Assembly (NCBI RefSeq): GCF_037126465.1
Contig: NC_088205.1
Coordinates: 31,169,482 to 31,233,481 of the forward strand
Length of the DNA stretch: 64,000 bases
Direction of reading: 5' to 3'
Source: Ornithodoros turicata
Lineage: Eukaryota > Arthropoda > Arachnida > Ixodida > Argasidae
Made by a program: the position numbers and the translations under genes. How positions within the stretch are numbered: position 1 is the first letter of the stretch; each line of letters begins with the position of its first letter. Positions 51,557-61,305 of the stretch are shown one piece after another. The notes beneath the pieces were generated by a model. That model saw nothing but the letters and a program-made list of their open reading frames with translations. It was not told the DNA's origin and searched no databases.

Positions 51557-52256
51557 CGAAAAAATACACTGTTAGTCTTCCTTTCTGGTTTTCGGGCCAT
51601 ATGACCATTTGAGCCTTCTGGGCGTTAGGGCCTTCTGGACACCTTATCCTGTCCTGCTCATTTGACCCAAATGCGCAAAAGTCCCAATTTTTTTTCGGGT
51701 CTTATGAACATTTGGACGTTTTGGTCACTTGGGCCTTATGCACACTCGGGCCATATGAGATAAAACCAACGTACTTGGCAATCCCAATGTAACGTTCGCT
51801 AGAATTCGACAACTCAACATTCCACGTTCTGGAAATGGTTATATCTCATATGGCCTTGAGGAAGTTGTTGGATGTAACGATTGTCTGAATTGGGTATTTC
51901 ACACGCTTCAACGTTCAATCTTGCCGTGCTGCTTGGGCATTTGTGCAACACGGGTACGTACCATTTTCTGTATTTTCACTCAATATGGGGTGTACGCGGG
52001 CAATATGGGGCCCATATATCGCCAGGAGTTTCCCAATATGGGCTCAAAGTTGCAATATGGGGCCCATATTGCCAGGATTTTCCCAATATTGGCACGAACT
52101 GGGCAATATGGGGCCATATTGCCATTTTCAGCCAATATGAGGAAAATCTTGGCGAAACGGGTCCCATATTGGACCCGTATCGCCAATGACCAGCCAATAT
52201 GGGCCCAATATTGTGTGCTGCTTGGGCGATTATGACACGGTCGCTATAATCTAGTA

Positions 52257-52505
52257 CACTCTTAAAAATGAACTTCACCACATAGCACGCTCTTAGCCAA
52301 CCATTACCTCGAATGATATCGTTATCTGCCCTGATTTGTTGAAAACGGGAGGCGTACGCCTTTTCTGTGACACTTATGCTGTTCATAATTGTCACAGAAA
52401 AGGCGTACGCCTCCCGTTTTCAACAAATCGGGACAGATAACGATATCATTCGAGGTAATGGTTGGCTAGGAGCGTGCTATGCGGTGAAGTTCATTTTTAA
52501 GAGTG
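52257..52505. mobile_element. Palindromic CACTCT MITE, copy 3, TA target
   Basis: CACTCTTAAAAATGAACTTC .. GAAGTTCATTTTTAAGAGTG, with TA at 52255-52256 and 52506-52507. The arms are nearly perfect across about 110 bp (CACCACATAGCACGCTCTTA; GATAWCGTTATCTGYCC; AAAGGCGTACGCCTCCC). This is the best-preserved copy. Confidence 0.9.
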
Positions 52506-52507
52506 TA

Positions 52508-52544
52508 GGTCGTGGTCATGCGACGAAGTTCTGTTTTTAGAGTG
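52508..52544. repeat. Right terminus of a second CACTCT-family element
   Basis: GAAGTTCTGTTTTTAGAGTG followed by TA is a family terminus. Together with 52231-52254 it forms the right arm whose left partner is at 48868-48904. Copy 3 is inserted within this arm. Confidence 0.75.
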
Positions 52545-52554
52545 TAGTTCCGTA

Positions 52555-52985
52555 CGCAGTCCACACACGGAAACCTAGAGCTTGAACGCATTCAAAAACT
52601 GGCCATCCGAGTCAGTTTGAACAAGTGTCGTTGTTCAGACTCTGTACCTCCTCTTTATGCAAATACTGGTCCTTTAAAATTGTACCGCAACAGCGACAGG
52701 CTAAAGTTTCTCTATTTTATTATTAGTGGCAAGTTAGAGATAGATCTGCACAGGGCTACATGCACAGAGCTAAAGGCGTTCTTCCACGTATGGCTCTTAC
52801 ATTAGGGTTACACGATACGTTATCACCGTGTAATTGTTCGTCTAGCGCTGTTTTTGTGTATTTGTTGTTCCCCGATACATTACGATTATGCATATTACGC
52901 TTGTGAGTTTCTACATTCCCCCCCATTCCTGTCTCGATCGCCGACTGGCTCTCGACAGTTCTGAATAAATGAATAAGTAGCACTG
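52555..52985 (+). pseudogene. CR1/L2-like LINE C-terminal fragment and 3' tail
   Basis: PHTETLERIQKLAIRVSLNK, then VPPLYANTGPLKLYRNSDRL and KFLYFIISGKL match the LERIQ...LxLYxxRxxxKFxY thumb/C-terminal region of CR1/L2-type ORF2. A 3' UTR follows and ends in TGAATAAATGAATAA at about 52965-52980, a tandem tail typical of this LINE type. Confidence 0.65.
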
Positions 52986-53407
52986 TTTAACAAAATAGCC
53001 CCTTACCATTTGTTTTTTGGTGTATGTGACTTATCGCAGTAAAGCTGAATTGTTTTGTCGTAACCCACTTACCCTCTGTGGTTCTGCGCTCAGTGAATAA
53101 ATTCGTAAACAAATCATTCTGCGTCAGCTGGCTGCAATGGCGCAACCTTAAGGCCCGTCCCCCCCCCCCCCCTCCCATTAGCCTCTGCCATTCTCTTCCA
53201 CTACGATGATTCAAATTTCAAAATTTCCAATCCAAGTGAAATGGAGGTGCCCGAGCAGAAAGTGCAATCATTTTCACTTGACAACGATTATAAAGAGGGC
53301 CAAGCTGGTTTCTACTTTACTTCTTCTTTTTTTTTTTTTTTTTACGTAACCTTATCTTAGCAGGAATCAGAGGGCCGGCTAAGAGATGTTCATGGGGACC
53401 GGGTGTG

Positions 53408-53850
53408 AAAAGTGAACTGATTTCACTCTCACCATCATCCCGAACGACAGGAGGCGTGCGCCTCTTTTGTGACACTGATGCGGTAACGTTAATTGTCATA
53501 AAAAGGCTCTCGCCCTGCGCTGTTCACAAATCAGGGGTGATAACGGTGCCGTTGCGCGCGTTAAGTAGCGGCTCTGCGGACTCTGCGGCTGTGCACATTG
53601 CGTGTGCAAACCGCCTCTAGGCCTCTCGGTGTCACTGTATGTTCATTACCGGTAGAGCCGTCTTCCGATCCGGCTGTCTGCAGAATAAAGTTGCAGGTGG
53701 GACAAACCAGAGATGAGCGCGGGAGCGGCACGCTCCGCAAAAAGAGCCGTCCCGTTTAGTGAAAAGGAGCACGCTCCTTAACGCGCCCATTCTGTGCAGT
53801 GGTTTTCCTTCAGCGTGTTATATGGTCAAGTTCCGTTTTATGGGCGGAGT
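53408..53850. mobile_element. Degraded CACTCT MITE, copy 4
   Basis: The central words GACAGGAGGCGTGCGCCTCT, TTTGTGACAC and AAAAAGGCTCTCGCCC, and the right arm CATTCTGTGCAGTGG, CTTCAGCGTGTTATATGGTC and AAGTTCCGTTTTA, match the family. The copy is expanded by unrelated sequence (53590-53780), and its left end is barely recognisable. Confidence 0.5.
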
Positions 53851-54098
53851 TAGAAGTAACTGCATGCTGATTTGTCATAGGAAGGAGCACGTTCCGTTTC
53901 CTTCGAAAATCACGAAACAAAAAAAAATTAGCTGCATCTTTGGACATTGTGCCAAACGCTTCTAGATGCAGTAGCGTTATTCGGGCCGTCTTTATTTTTT
54001 GGCGGGTATTTTAGCGAAATGCGCTTTGCAATGGTATTAAACGTTCATTGATGAGGCCGTGAGATAAAAAAAGGTGGGTGAACCCTAATATTATCGGG

Positions 54099-54340
54099 CA
54101 CCCTTAAGACACAACTTGACCACATAACAAGCTGAAGGTCCACAGAATGATACCGTTATGAATCTAGATTCAAAGAGAACTGGCCGAACGCCTTTCGCGT
54201 GTGACAGTTAACATAAATATAAAGCGTCACAAAAAGCTGTACGACTCTCATTTTCGATACATCAGTGGGGGAGAACGTTGTCACTGCGAATGATGGCTGG
54301 CTCCAAGCGTGATAAGCGGTCAAGTTCTGTTTTAAAAGCG
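54099..54340. mobile_element. Degraded CACTCT MITE, copy 5
   Basis: CACCCTTAAGACACAACTTG, ACCACATAACAAGCTGAAGG and ..GCGGTCAAGTTCTGTTTTAA, then AAGCG with TA after it. The arms are diverged but in family order. It lies less than 100 bp from the LRR exon. Confidence 0.65.
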
Positions 54341-54426
54341 TACAGCGTACACGATAATAAAATGGTTTGTCTCCAACGCTGCGGCGTGCGTTGATCGTGG
54401 CGTGTGATCAGTGGCGCGAAACTTAC

Positions 54427-54498
54427 AGTTCTTCGAGGTGTGAGTAGTTGTCGAAGGCGTCCTCCTCTAACGACGACAGGTTGTTCCGGCTCAAATCC
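54427..54498 (-). CDS. LRR exon of an LGR-like receptor gene (first exon found)
   Basis: A minus-strand exon of exactly 72 nt with acceptor TTGTCTTGCAG (54509-54499) and donor GTAAGT (54426-54421). It reads DLSRNNLSSLEEDAFDNYSH, then LEEL, a perfect LRR (DLSxNxLxxLxxxAFxxxxxLxEL). In phase 2-2 it is the exact type of exon seen at 15.8-16.0 kb. DLSxNN..EDAF.N...LEEL is strikingly like the first LRR of LGR4/5/6-type receptors, whereas the other two exons resemble repeats four and five. Same strand and phase support one gene with two intervening LRR exons unaccounted for. The LRRNT/signal exon would lie to the right and the seven-transmembrane exon to the left, neither seen. Confidence 0.78.
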
Positions 54499-54509
54499 CT
54501 GCAAGACAA

Positions 54510-55610
54510 GTGAAATAGGTTAGAGTAAGCATTAGCATGTACCTGCCATAATCAGTTCGGAGAGAGAAAATACACCTGCCATATTGGCAGCAGCAAGCAC
54601 AGTAAGTATGCTCCACACTATCCGCAGTCACTCCTGACCAACGGTGTTCGCCGTCAACACCTCATTGCTGAAGTGTGTGATATTGGCGTGTTCGGGGCAG
54701 TAGGACATATTATGGCGGCGCATCATAGCCGGCACTTCGTCGTCTACAGTCGAGGGATGGCGCAGCGAGCGAAATGGTTCGCGCAGTCACCGCTTCACAA
54801 CATTTTGGCGCTTGCTTGGAAATGCAGTACCGCTGACGTAACGTCTTCTTTTTGTGTTATTTTTGTTTTCTCTTGGCGCGCGTCGGGTCAAGCGAAATCT
54901 TGTGTAAACATATGACCGCTCGTGCTCACCCATGCCAAGTCCAATACTGTAAACACGCATATCGCGCTCAGCCAGACGGAGCAATTAGTGGCGCGGCTTT
55001 TGAATGCGCACAGGCTGTCCAGCTGTCTCCTGAACTTTTTCGTTGATCTGTTGCTGTTCCGTGCTGTGTTGTTGTCTGGCGAAGGGTTAGTCACCAGTCG
55101 TTTCGTGTGATTTCTGCAATGCTTGCGCATATAATAAACGAAACCTCTCGTAACATAAAAAAACCTAGGTTGGACACGACGCGGTTCAAACAAGTTGATG
55201 TCGACATGTTATAGCCTACCGACATTACGCGGAAATTGCGAAATGAAACCGCAACCTGTTTTCTTTATTTCCTCTCACCCTGGGCTTACAAATTTCAGAC
55301 TACGTTGTGGTGGTGCAAAACGCTTCATTTACTTGCACAGTCAACGGAAATGAAATAAAACTGCAAAGAGGCTGCATAGCGTTTCCCATATCCTCGGACA
55401 TCAGTGGAGGAGAAGGAGAAAGGCAAAAGAGAAGAAGAAAAGGGAAGAAAAGCAGGGTGGAGGAGAAAAATGTGTGTGCGTGGACCATACAGCTGCTTGG
55501 AACGTAAAGTGCGAATGGAGGTTTCCAGTTTGGTCGAGTATATAATACGGGTCTGTCGTGCTCATCCTGGTCGTCACTAACCACGGCCCCAGACTTCGCC
55601 CAAATACAGA
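54510..55610. other. Unassigned, probably intron of the LRR gene
   Basis: No further LRR exon or element is recognised. A plus-strand 66-codon frame (55307-55507) follows a TTTCAG, but its lower half is a Lys/Arg/Glu-rich low-complexity run; not called. Confidence 0.3.
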
Positions 55611-56460
55611 TCAGCATGTCGTGAACTGGATCTCTGATGTCCCATTCGTCTGGAAGTGACCTTCATCTCGTGGATCTCGGAGTGAGAGAATTTCATAACA
55701 AATTGTCATTGTGAGTGTCATCTTGCCTATCCGCGCAGGAACTTCCAGAAATCCACTCTGGCTTTCTTTCTCGTCCTCGTCGAGGCTGCCGACATCAGAT
55801 GACCTTGTCTCGATTAGCAAAAGGCACACGGCACACTGATTACAATTCTTCTGGCTTAGCGTACTTCCTTCTGTAATCGGGAACTCTAATTCGCATGCTT
55901 CGAGGGTAGCGAGGGTCAACAGGCTCTGGCAGGAGGTAGTCGTTATGAATTCGCGCAAGGCACACCACCCTTTTCTCATTCCGAAAGGCGTCGTCCTGTA
56001 CCTACAATGAAGAGGCAGTACTGCCGGTTGGTTATACGTGGAGTTGGCCGTGGATCTGGTATCAGTAGACATGCGCGCACTTCCACAGACCGCACTTCCT
56101 CGGTTCCGGTACGTGACTCGCTGTCCTGTACGCTTGCTACCGTCCGCCAGTTGGTCCTCATATTTCGCGAATGTTCCGGTCACACACTGCATGTTTAGTG
56201 CGGCACATAACTGAGCATCGGCTCAATATGCCGTTTCACTAGAGAGGACTCCCAAAACTACAGCGGTGTTCACGTCCATATGATCTTGTCCGATGCTTGG
56301 TGGAACCTCAGTGTCAGCCACACCATTTAGTGTGCACATTTTGCACTGCAGTGTTAGTTCACTGCGCAGTTCTTTTCTGCGTTCAGAAACGACTTCCATG
56401 TCCGCAAGTGCACAACTGAATGGGTGGAGCGCCTTGATGCATTAGTGAAGACAGACGTAA
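55611..56460 (-). pseudogene. Mutator-like transposase, second (degraded) tandem copy
   Basis: 56130-56450 is homologous to 56580-56930 (TGTCCGCAAGTGYACAACTG, CAYTGCARTGTTAGTTCACT, CTCCCAAAACTACAGCGGTG, CCGTCCGCCAGTTG..). This copy therefore repeats the same protein region (GTFAKYEDQLADG) with frameshifts. Beyond that the minus-strand frame to 55611 is open, but I cannot align it to the transposase. The two copies lie head to tail about 450 bp apart. Confidence 0.6.
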
Positions 56461-56528
56461 CTAAAGCCCACAATATTGGCATGTAACTAAAGGCCAAAAC
56501 GTTGACATGTGACTAAAGCCCACAATAC
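56461..56528. repeat. 26-bp tandem units
   Basis: ACTAAAGCCCACAATATTGG.. / ACTAAAGGCCAAAACGTTGA.. / ACTAAAGCCCACAATA: two and a half units of about 26 bp located exactly between the two transposase copies, at the truncated end of the intact frame. Confidence 0.75.
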
Positions 56529-57330
56529 TTCGCGCGATCTCAGCCTGTTCCTCTACAGCCTCCTTCATTGCCGGCCATGCTACCTGTTCGATTCCGTCCG
56601 CCAGTTGATCTTGGTATTTAGCGAATGTTCCGGTCGTCATACATGGCATGTTTAGAGCGGCACAGAACTCAGCAAGGGCTGAATATCCTGCTCCACTAGA
56701 GATGACTCCCAGAACTGCAGCGGTGTTCACATTCATGTTATCTTGATCTACGCTTGGTGGGCGCTCAGTGTCAATCACATCCTTCAGTCCACATATTTTG
56801 CACTGCAATGTTAGTTCACTGCGCAGTCCTTTCCTGCGTTCAGAAATCACTTCCATGTCCGCAAGTGTACAACTGAAAGGGTGAAGAATTCCGAGCGCCT
56901 TGAAACTCCTGAACAGATGCATTAGGTCCACAATCCGTCTCCCTTCTGTGGCACCGGGTCCGTCTTCTGGTGGGCTTGATGACCCTTCCTCAATGTCGAC
57001 AGCTCCGGCGTCGTTCGACGCAAAGGTAGACGAGTGGTCTCCTTCCAGTGTGACGGATGCACCGTGCAAACGCCGTACCTTGTGCATCCTCAACAGCTGT
57101 CGCCTGTCATGCTTTCGCTTCCCGTAAACTCTTGTAGAACCCATTTTGCTGAAGCGCTGTAGCAGAGGCCGGCGAACGAACAGCGGCTGAGACCCTGTTC
57201 GTCGTAGACGTGCCGAATAGCGTACACAAACGCCGGAAACCTTTGTACGCTTTGCTTCGGACGAAAGCGCAAGGTTTGTGTCTCGCGCACACGAGGCGGA
57301 GGTATCCAGGTGTTGTAATCTTTGCTTCAT
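56510..57330 (-). pseudogene. Mutator-like transposase, N-terminal part
   Basis: A 289-codon minus-strand frame. The N-terminus is basic (a likely start is MGSTRVYGKRKHDRRQLLRM, about 57144), followed by an acidic linker, then LRSELTLQCKICGLKDV (zinc CxxC), NMNVNTAAVLGVISSGAGYS, then ALAEFCAALNMPCMTTGTFA and KYQDQLADGIEQVAWPAMKE, then AVEEQAEIARS. This order is that of the Mutator-like transposase domain proteins widespread in arthropods. The DDE catalytic part that should follow EIARS is absent: the frame runs into the 26-bp tandem repeats and stops. So it is a truncated copy. Confidence 0.65.
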
Positions 57331-57339
57331 CGTGCGAGC

Positions 57340-60018
57340 AACTACACATGTATAACTTTCTGAGGTACCACTAAGGTATTACTGGCATCATATGCTCACG
57401 TTCATCCGTGTCCGCCCTGACGCCCTCATTGTGTAACGGTGTGAGGAAGACGGCACGGTGGGTTTGCCGTGCCGCCGGTTTTTGACGCTTCTGCCATCCT
57501 AGTGCTCCCTCATGATGTCGTAACGCTGAGATTCATTTCCCAACCTGAGAGGGCCAACATTTCTATCCATTCATTTACCGTACTTCGACCTGGGTCCCAA
57601 GTGCCCCGCTTCCATTTCAGCTTGCATTCCGATTCAACTTCGATCCTGAATAACTTTTCTCAGCAGAAGCATATCTGCACACTTGCCCATCAAATTGTCC
57701 ACTGTACCTTATTGTACATTAAACGATATGGACGTGTCCGAAATCTGCCCCAACCAGCTCCGTCCGCCGCCCGGAATTCCAAATGCTTAGAGTCTAGGGG
57801 ACCGCACTTGATCCGCGCTCCTAACCACGTCATGGGACAAGGGGATACCCAGTGCGGTTCAAATAACTATTGTAAAGTTGTCCCATGAAACAACAGACCC
57901 CCCTTCCCGTTGACATCCTACTGGATGAGTGCTGAAAGCACTGCCAGGTTTCCGGCATCCATGCAGTGTAAAAGAAAAGACTTCGCTGTATAACCTATCC
58001 AGCGCTACTATTTTTCTTTTTTTTACAAGCACGATCCTTCCACATTTCTGTGGCTGCGACCGGGAATTCCAAGACAAATAAGTTCCATCTACTGTTCTCT
58101 CGAGAAAATGAGCATCGTTGAACAAACAATAAACAAAATTTGGGGCTGGGCTACGCTGCCCGTGCTCTTGCTTCCGCGTCACGGTCAACGTCGGCCTCGT
58201 CGTCTTCCGGCCACGTGCAGCGGTATATCATTTCCAGCGGTCAAATTGTTGTTGCTTGTGACGACACACTCGATGAGAGATGGCAGCACTGCGCTGCCCA
58301 TTCTGAAGCGGCGTACTCCACGGATGACCATACCTGACAAAAACTCGTGTGCCGAGTCAACGGCTTAACATAGATGAAATCTTTTTGTTGGTATTAGTTC
58401 TTGATATGTTTTTCTAGTGCATGATCGAGCCAGATTTTCGATTTTGGGCGGCTCTATTTTGGAAGCGAGCGGAATCTCGAAATATAGCTTTTCCCAAACC
58501 TTTCGACGACGATATAAAAATTTCTGAGTCTAAAACGCAAGATCTGCTTCGATCAGGCACTAGATCTATGCATCCTCTTCCATTTAAAAGCAGTTGCACG
58601 GAGATCAACCAAATTTTCGCGGCGCTACGGCAGTTGAAAAATGTATGGGGACTCCCATAGAACGTCGGTGGTGATGCACCGCCTGATGTCATGTCGTTTG
58701 GCTGACCCTTCCGTCCCCTTTTTTTTCTTTGTTCTAATAAGTATACCCCCCTCCCCCCTCTAGCTCGACAAAGAGGAAAATTGATGAGTTTGAATACGGT
58801 CGTGGTTGAAAGATTTAACTTGCAACCCAACAAAATAATGACAGAAATGTCTTCATGCATCAGTACTGCTTCGTTGAATAGACTGTCCAAAAATGAACTC
58901 AACGAAGAATATTACTGGTAATGACGACTGTCATTGAAGTCACAAAAACGTAAAAAAAAATTGAGATGGACGCAGACATGCTCGACAGGTCGCTCGGTAG
59001 AGACATACCAGAGACACAATAATAACTCCGAGCTATTAGCTAATGGTTGGACGATTTCAACAAAGAAAATGTTGCCGAAATATATTGTAGAAAGCACGAT
59101 GGGGTCGTTGCCGCAGTTGAGGAACGACGAACACTTTGGTGCGAGGAATTCAAATGTGAAGGGAAGTGTGCCAGGAAACCTTTTGAGATCTGAAATGCAT
59201 TTCACTGAAATTATGCGTCGAATAAGTAGCGAACGTATAAGTAAATGTTTGCGCCGACAGTGTACTCAATTTCTTTTAAAGTGCGCAATGAAGGCGAGTG
59301 CCTTTATTTAATTCAAGTGTACGAGCACCAAACACTAGCAATCAACACCACCATGCACCAACCTTATTTCGATAAAGACGATTTACGAAACTCCGTATAT
59401 GCAAGCTGTCGTACGCTTTCTGTAGGAAAAGGCAGTCGAACTCGCTTCAAACGATAGGAACATATCTCTCGCATAACCATGGCAAAAGTGACATAACCTG
59501 CCTTCCGCTATCATGATAATGATCAACAACATTACCCGTTGAAAATAGCAAGCGCTAAACTCATCACGAAAACGACAGTTGAAAAGTTAGGAGAGATGGA
59601 CGCTGTTTTTGAACTATCTATTCTGTATAGATTACAGTACACTATCAGTGCGATCCACATCTGGACCGGAAGAGGAGGCATTCATCAATCCTATAGTCCC
59701 TGAGATTAATCCGATTGAGTGCGCGTGGGCGTCCTCAGATTGCGCACGCAAGAGTGCTGACAGCAGTGACATGTGCGTGGATGATGCTATGTACGTGCGC
59801 ATGCTGCGCAAGTATATTAATAATTGCTAAAGTATCTTATTCACTGTCCTCGAGCTGTAGGAACGCTCAGAAGGGCACACTGCGCATAATTTGTACGACT
59901 GTTCATAAACAATGGAATCCCTCCACCGGACACGTCGTCCTGTGCAAAGGACGCTACATACGGGTGATCGTGTGTTGAGATTTCAGCGCAATAACGCTTG
60001 ATCGTATCGCGCGACATG
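57340..60018. other. Unassigned stretch
   Basis: No gene recognised. Minor items: a CGGCACGG/CCGTGCCG hairpin at 57451-57474 and a CpG-rich segment 58140-58260. Open frames up to 162 codons (58414-58902, minus) lack motifs and are interrupted by low-complexity C and T runs. Confidence 0.35.
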
Positions 60019-60266
60019 CACTCTAAAAACAGAACTTCACCGCATAGCACTATGTGCGCCAACCAATGCCACGAATGATAGGGTTATCGCTTCTGATTCG
60101 GAGAGCGAGGGAGGCGTACGCTTTTTTGTGGCAATCTGGATGGATGATTATCGTCACAAAAAGGCGTATGCCTCCCTCTCTCTTCCCGTCGATAGAAGCG
60201 ATAACCCTATCATTCGTGGCAATGGTGGCAATGTGTGCTATGCGGTGAAGTACTGTTTTTAGAGTG
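60019..60266. mobile_element. Palindromic CACTCT MITE, copy 6
   Basis: CACTCTAAAAACAGAACTTC .. GAAGTACTGTTTTTAGAGTG with TA after it. The arms mirror each other over CACCGCATAGCAC, GCCACGAATGATAGGGTTAT, CGCTTCT and GGAGGCGTACGC. Well preserved, 248 bp. Confidence 0.88.
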
Positions 60267-60448
60267 TAAAGCCACCAATTATCATTATATCTGAATTTTC
60301 TGTGTTAAAGCAGCGAAAAGAAAAATCATGCGCTATTTGACTAACATCAATTTACCTAACCCCCTTGTCGAGCCTTTCCCAGATTAAAGATACGAACTGC
60401 CAAGCAGCAGACAGGCGACGGAGTTTAATAGCCTCGTAAACCCTGCAC

Positions 60449-60790
60449 AACAAATTAGATATATGTGACGGAATTTAATTTGCTAGCAAACTTACGCTCG
60501 GAGCGACGTCTGGTGGGAAACGCCCGATTCGTCAATGCCTTACGTTCCCGATAGTGATTTGCTAGTCCTCATGGCTACGTAGCCGACTTTTTTTTTTCTT
60601 CTTGTTTCAGATCCAGCGTTATGCGCATGAAATGTAGCCTTGCCGCCGTACTTAACAAGCAATGCTAAGTTGGTGCGAACTTCTACACAGTGTTGCGCGT
60701 ATCATGCCATTTTAACTGTCTAAAACACTATAGTGTGATTCGGACGAAAACTGTGAAGATAAAATCAATAAATTTTATGAGATTGCACGT
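60449..60790. repeat. Local direct duplication, unit 1
   Basis: Homologous to 61306-61622 plus 62146-62195: TTGCTAGCAAA, GGRGCGACRTCTGRTGG, GATTTGCTRGTCCT, TGGCTAYGTAGCC, TGCGCATGAAATGTAGCCTT / CCGCATGCAATGTAGTTTTG, AATTTTATGAGATTGCAC. It is diverged (roughly three quarters identical by eye). Confidence 0.65.
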
Positions 60791-61305
60791 GTACTACTGC
60801 ACGTGTACTACTATTGCTCGTGTACTGCTACCATACAGGCAGTTTATGTTGATGGCTTGTACTTTAACGGCTTCTTGCTTGTAAACACAGCGCAACAAGT
60901 TACAAACGTGACAGAGAACGCTTAAAGGAGTTGGGACAGGTCATCCCATGTAATCCCAGATAAACGTAAAAAAACGGTGCTTAGCACCGATATGACCCTG
61001 CATTGAAAGTTACACAACGAAGAGGTTAATACAAACGGCGAAAATGGGCACCGCAGATACCGAAACTCGTGTGGCTCTGACATCACAGACCTCACCGCCA
61101 CCAGTGAGGCAGCGCACGAGAAGTCACGTGCTTACGGCTGCCAATGAGAATGGACGCAAATCTGAAGTCTGTGACGTCTGCGCTTTGCGCGGGAGTGCGT
61201 TCGTGGGCTTGTGTCTCGCTAAGTACAACACGTAGAAGAATAATTATTTTTTCCTCTGTATTCTGTTGTGCAATACAATGCGTCCATGATGTAATGAACC
61301 ACATC

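Larger units (their letters stand above)
50275..51757. mobile_element. 1.48-kb element with 172-bp TIRs made of repeated GGCCC words
   Basis: The left arm 50275-50447 is the reverse complement of 51586-51757: CATATGG..AGTGTGCATAAGGC, CCAAATGTTCATAAGACCCG, AAGGTGTCCAGAAGGCC and GGTCATATGGCCCGAAA are mirrored. Each arm is itself a chain of loosely periodic CATAWGGCCC / CAGAAGGCC words. The interior contains a MITE (50817-50969) and a foldback (51391-51556). No transposase. Confidence 0.8.
49549..52228. mobile_element. 2.68-kb TIR element with CCAATATTGG subterminal arrays
   Basis: Terminal inverted repeats are CGCCCAAGCAGCAC..CAATATTGG (left) and CCCAATATTG..GTGCTGCTTGGGCG (right). About 190 bp at the left and 270 bp at the right are arrays of CCCATATTGGC, CAATATGGGG and CCAATATTGG words in both orientations. 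No transposase is visible. The middle is occupied by another TIR element (50275-51757). A target duplication was not identified. Confidence 0.75.

Noticed and set aside
55307..55507. Plus-strand 66-codon frame after a TTTCAG, with an Ig-like ASFTCTVNG start
   Set aside because: The second half is a Glu/Lys/Arg low-complexity run, and neither a donor nor an Ig tryptophan/tyrosine framework is present.
57451..57474. CGGCACGG hairpin followed by T-run, like a bacterial terminator
   Set aside because: The window is eukaryotic, so rho-independent terminators do not apply.
58414..58902. Minus-strand 162-codon frame
   Set aside because: It spans T- and C-rich low-complexity runs and shows no family motif.
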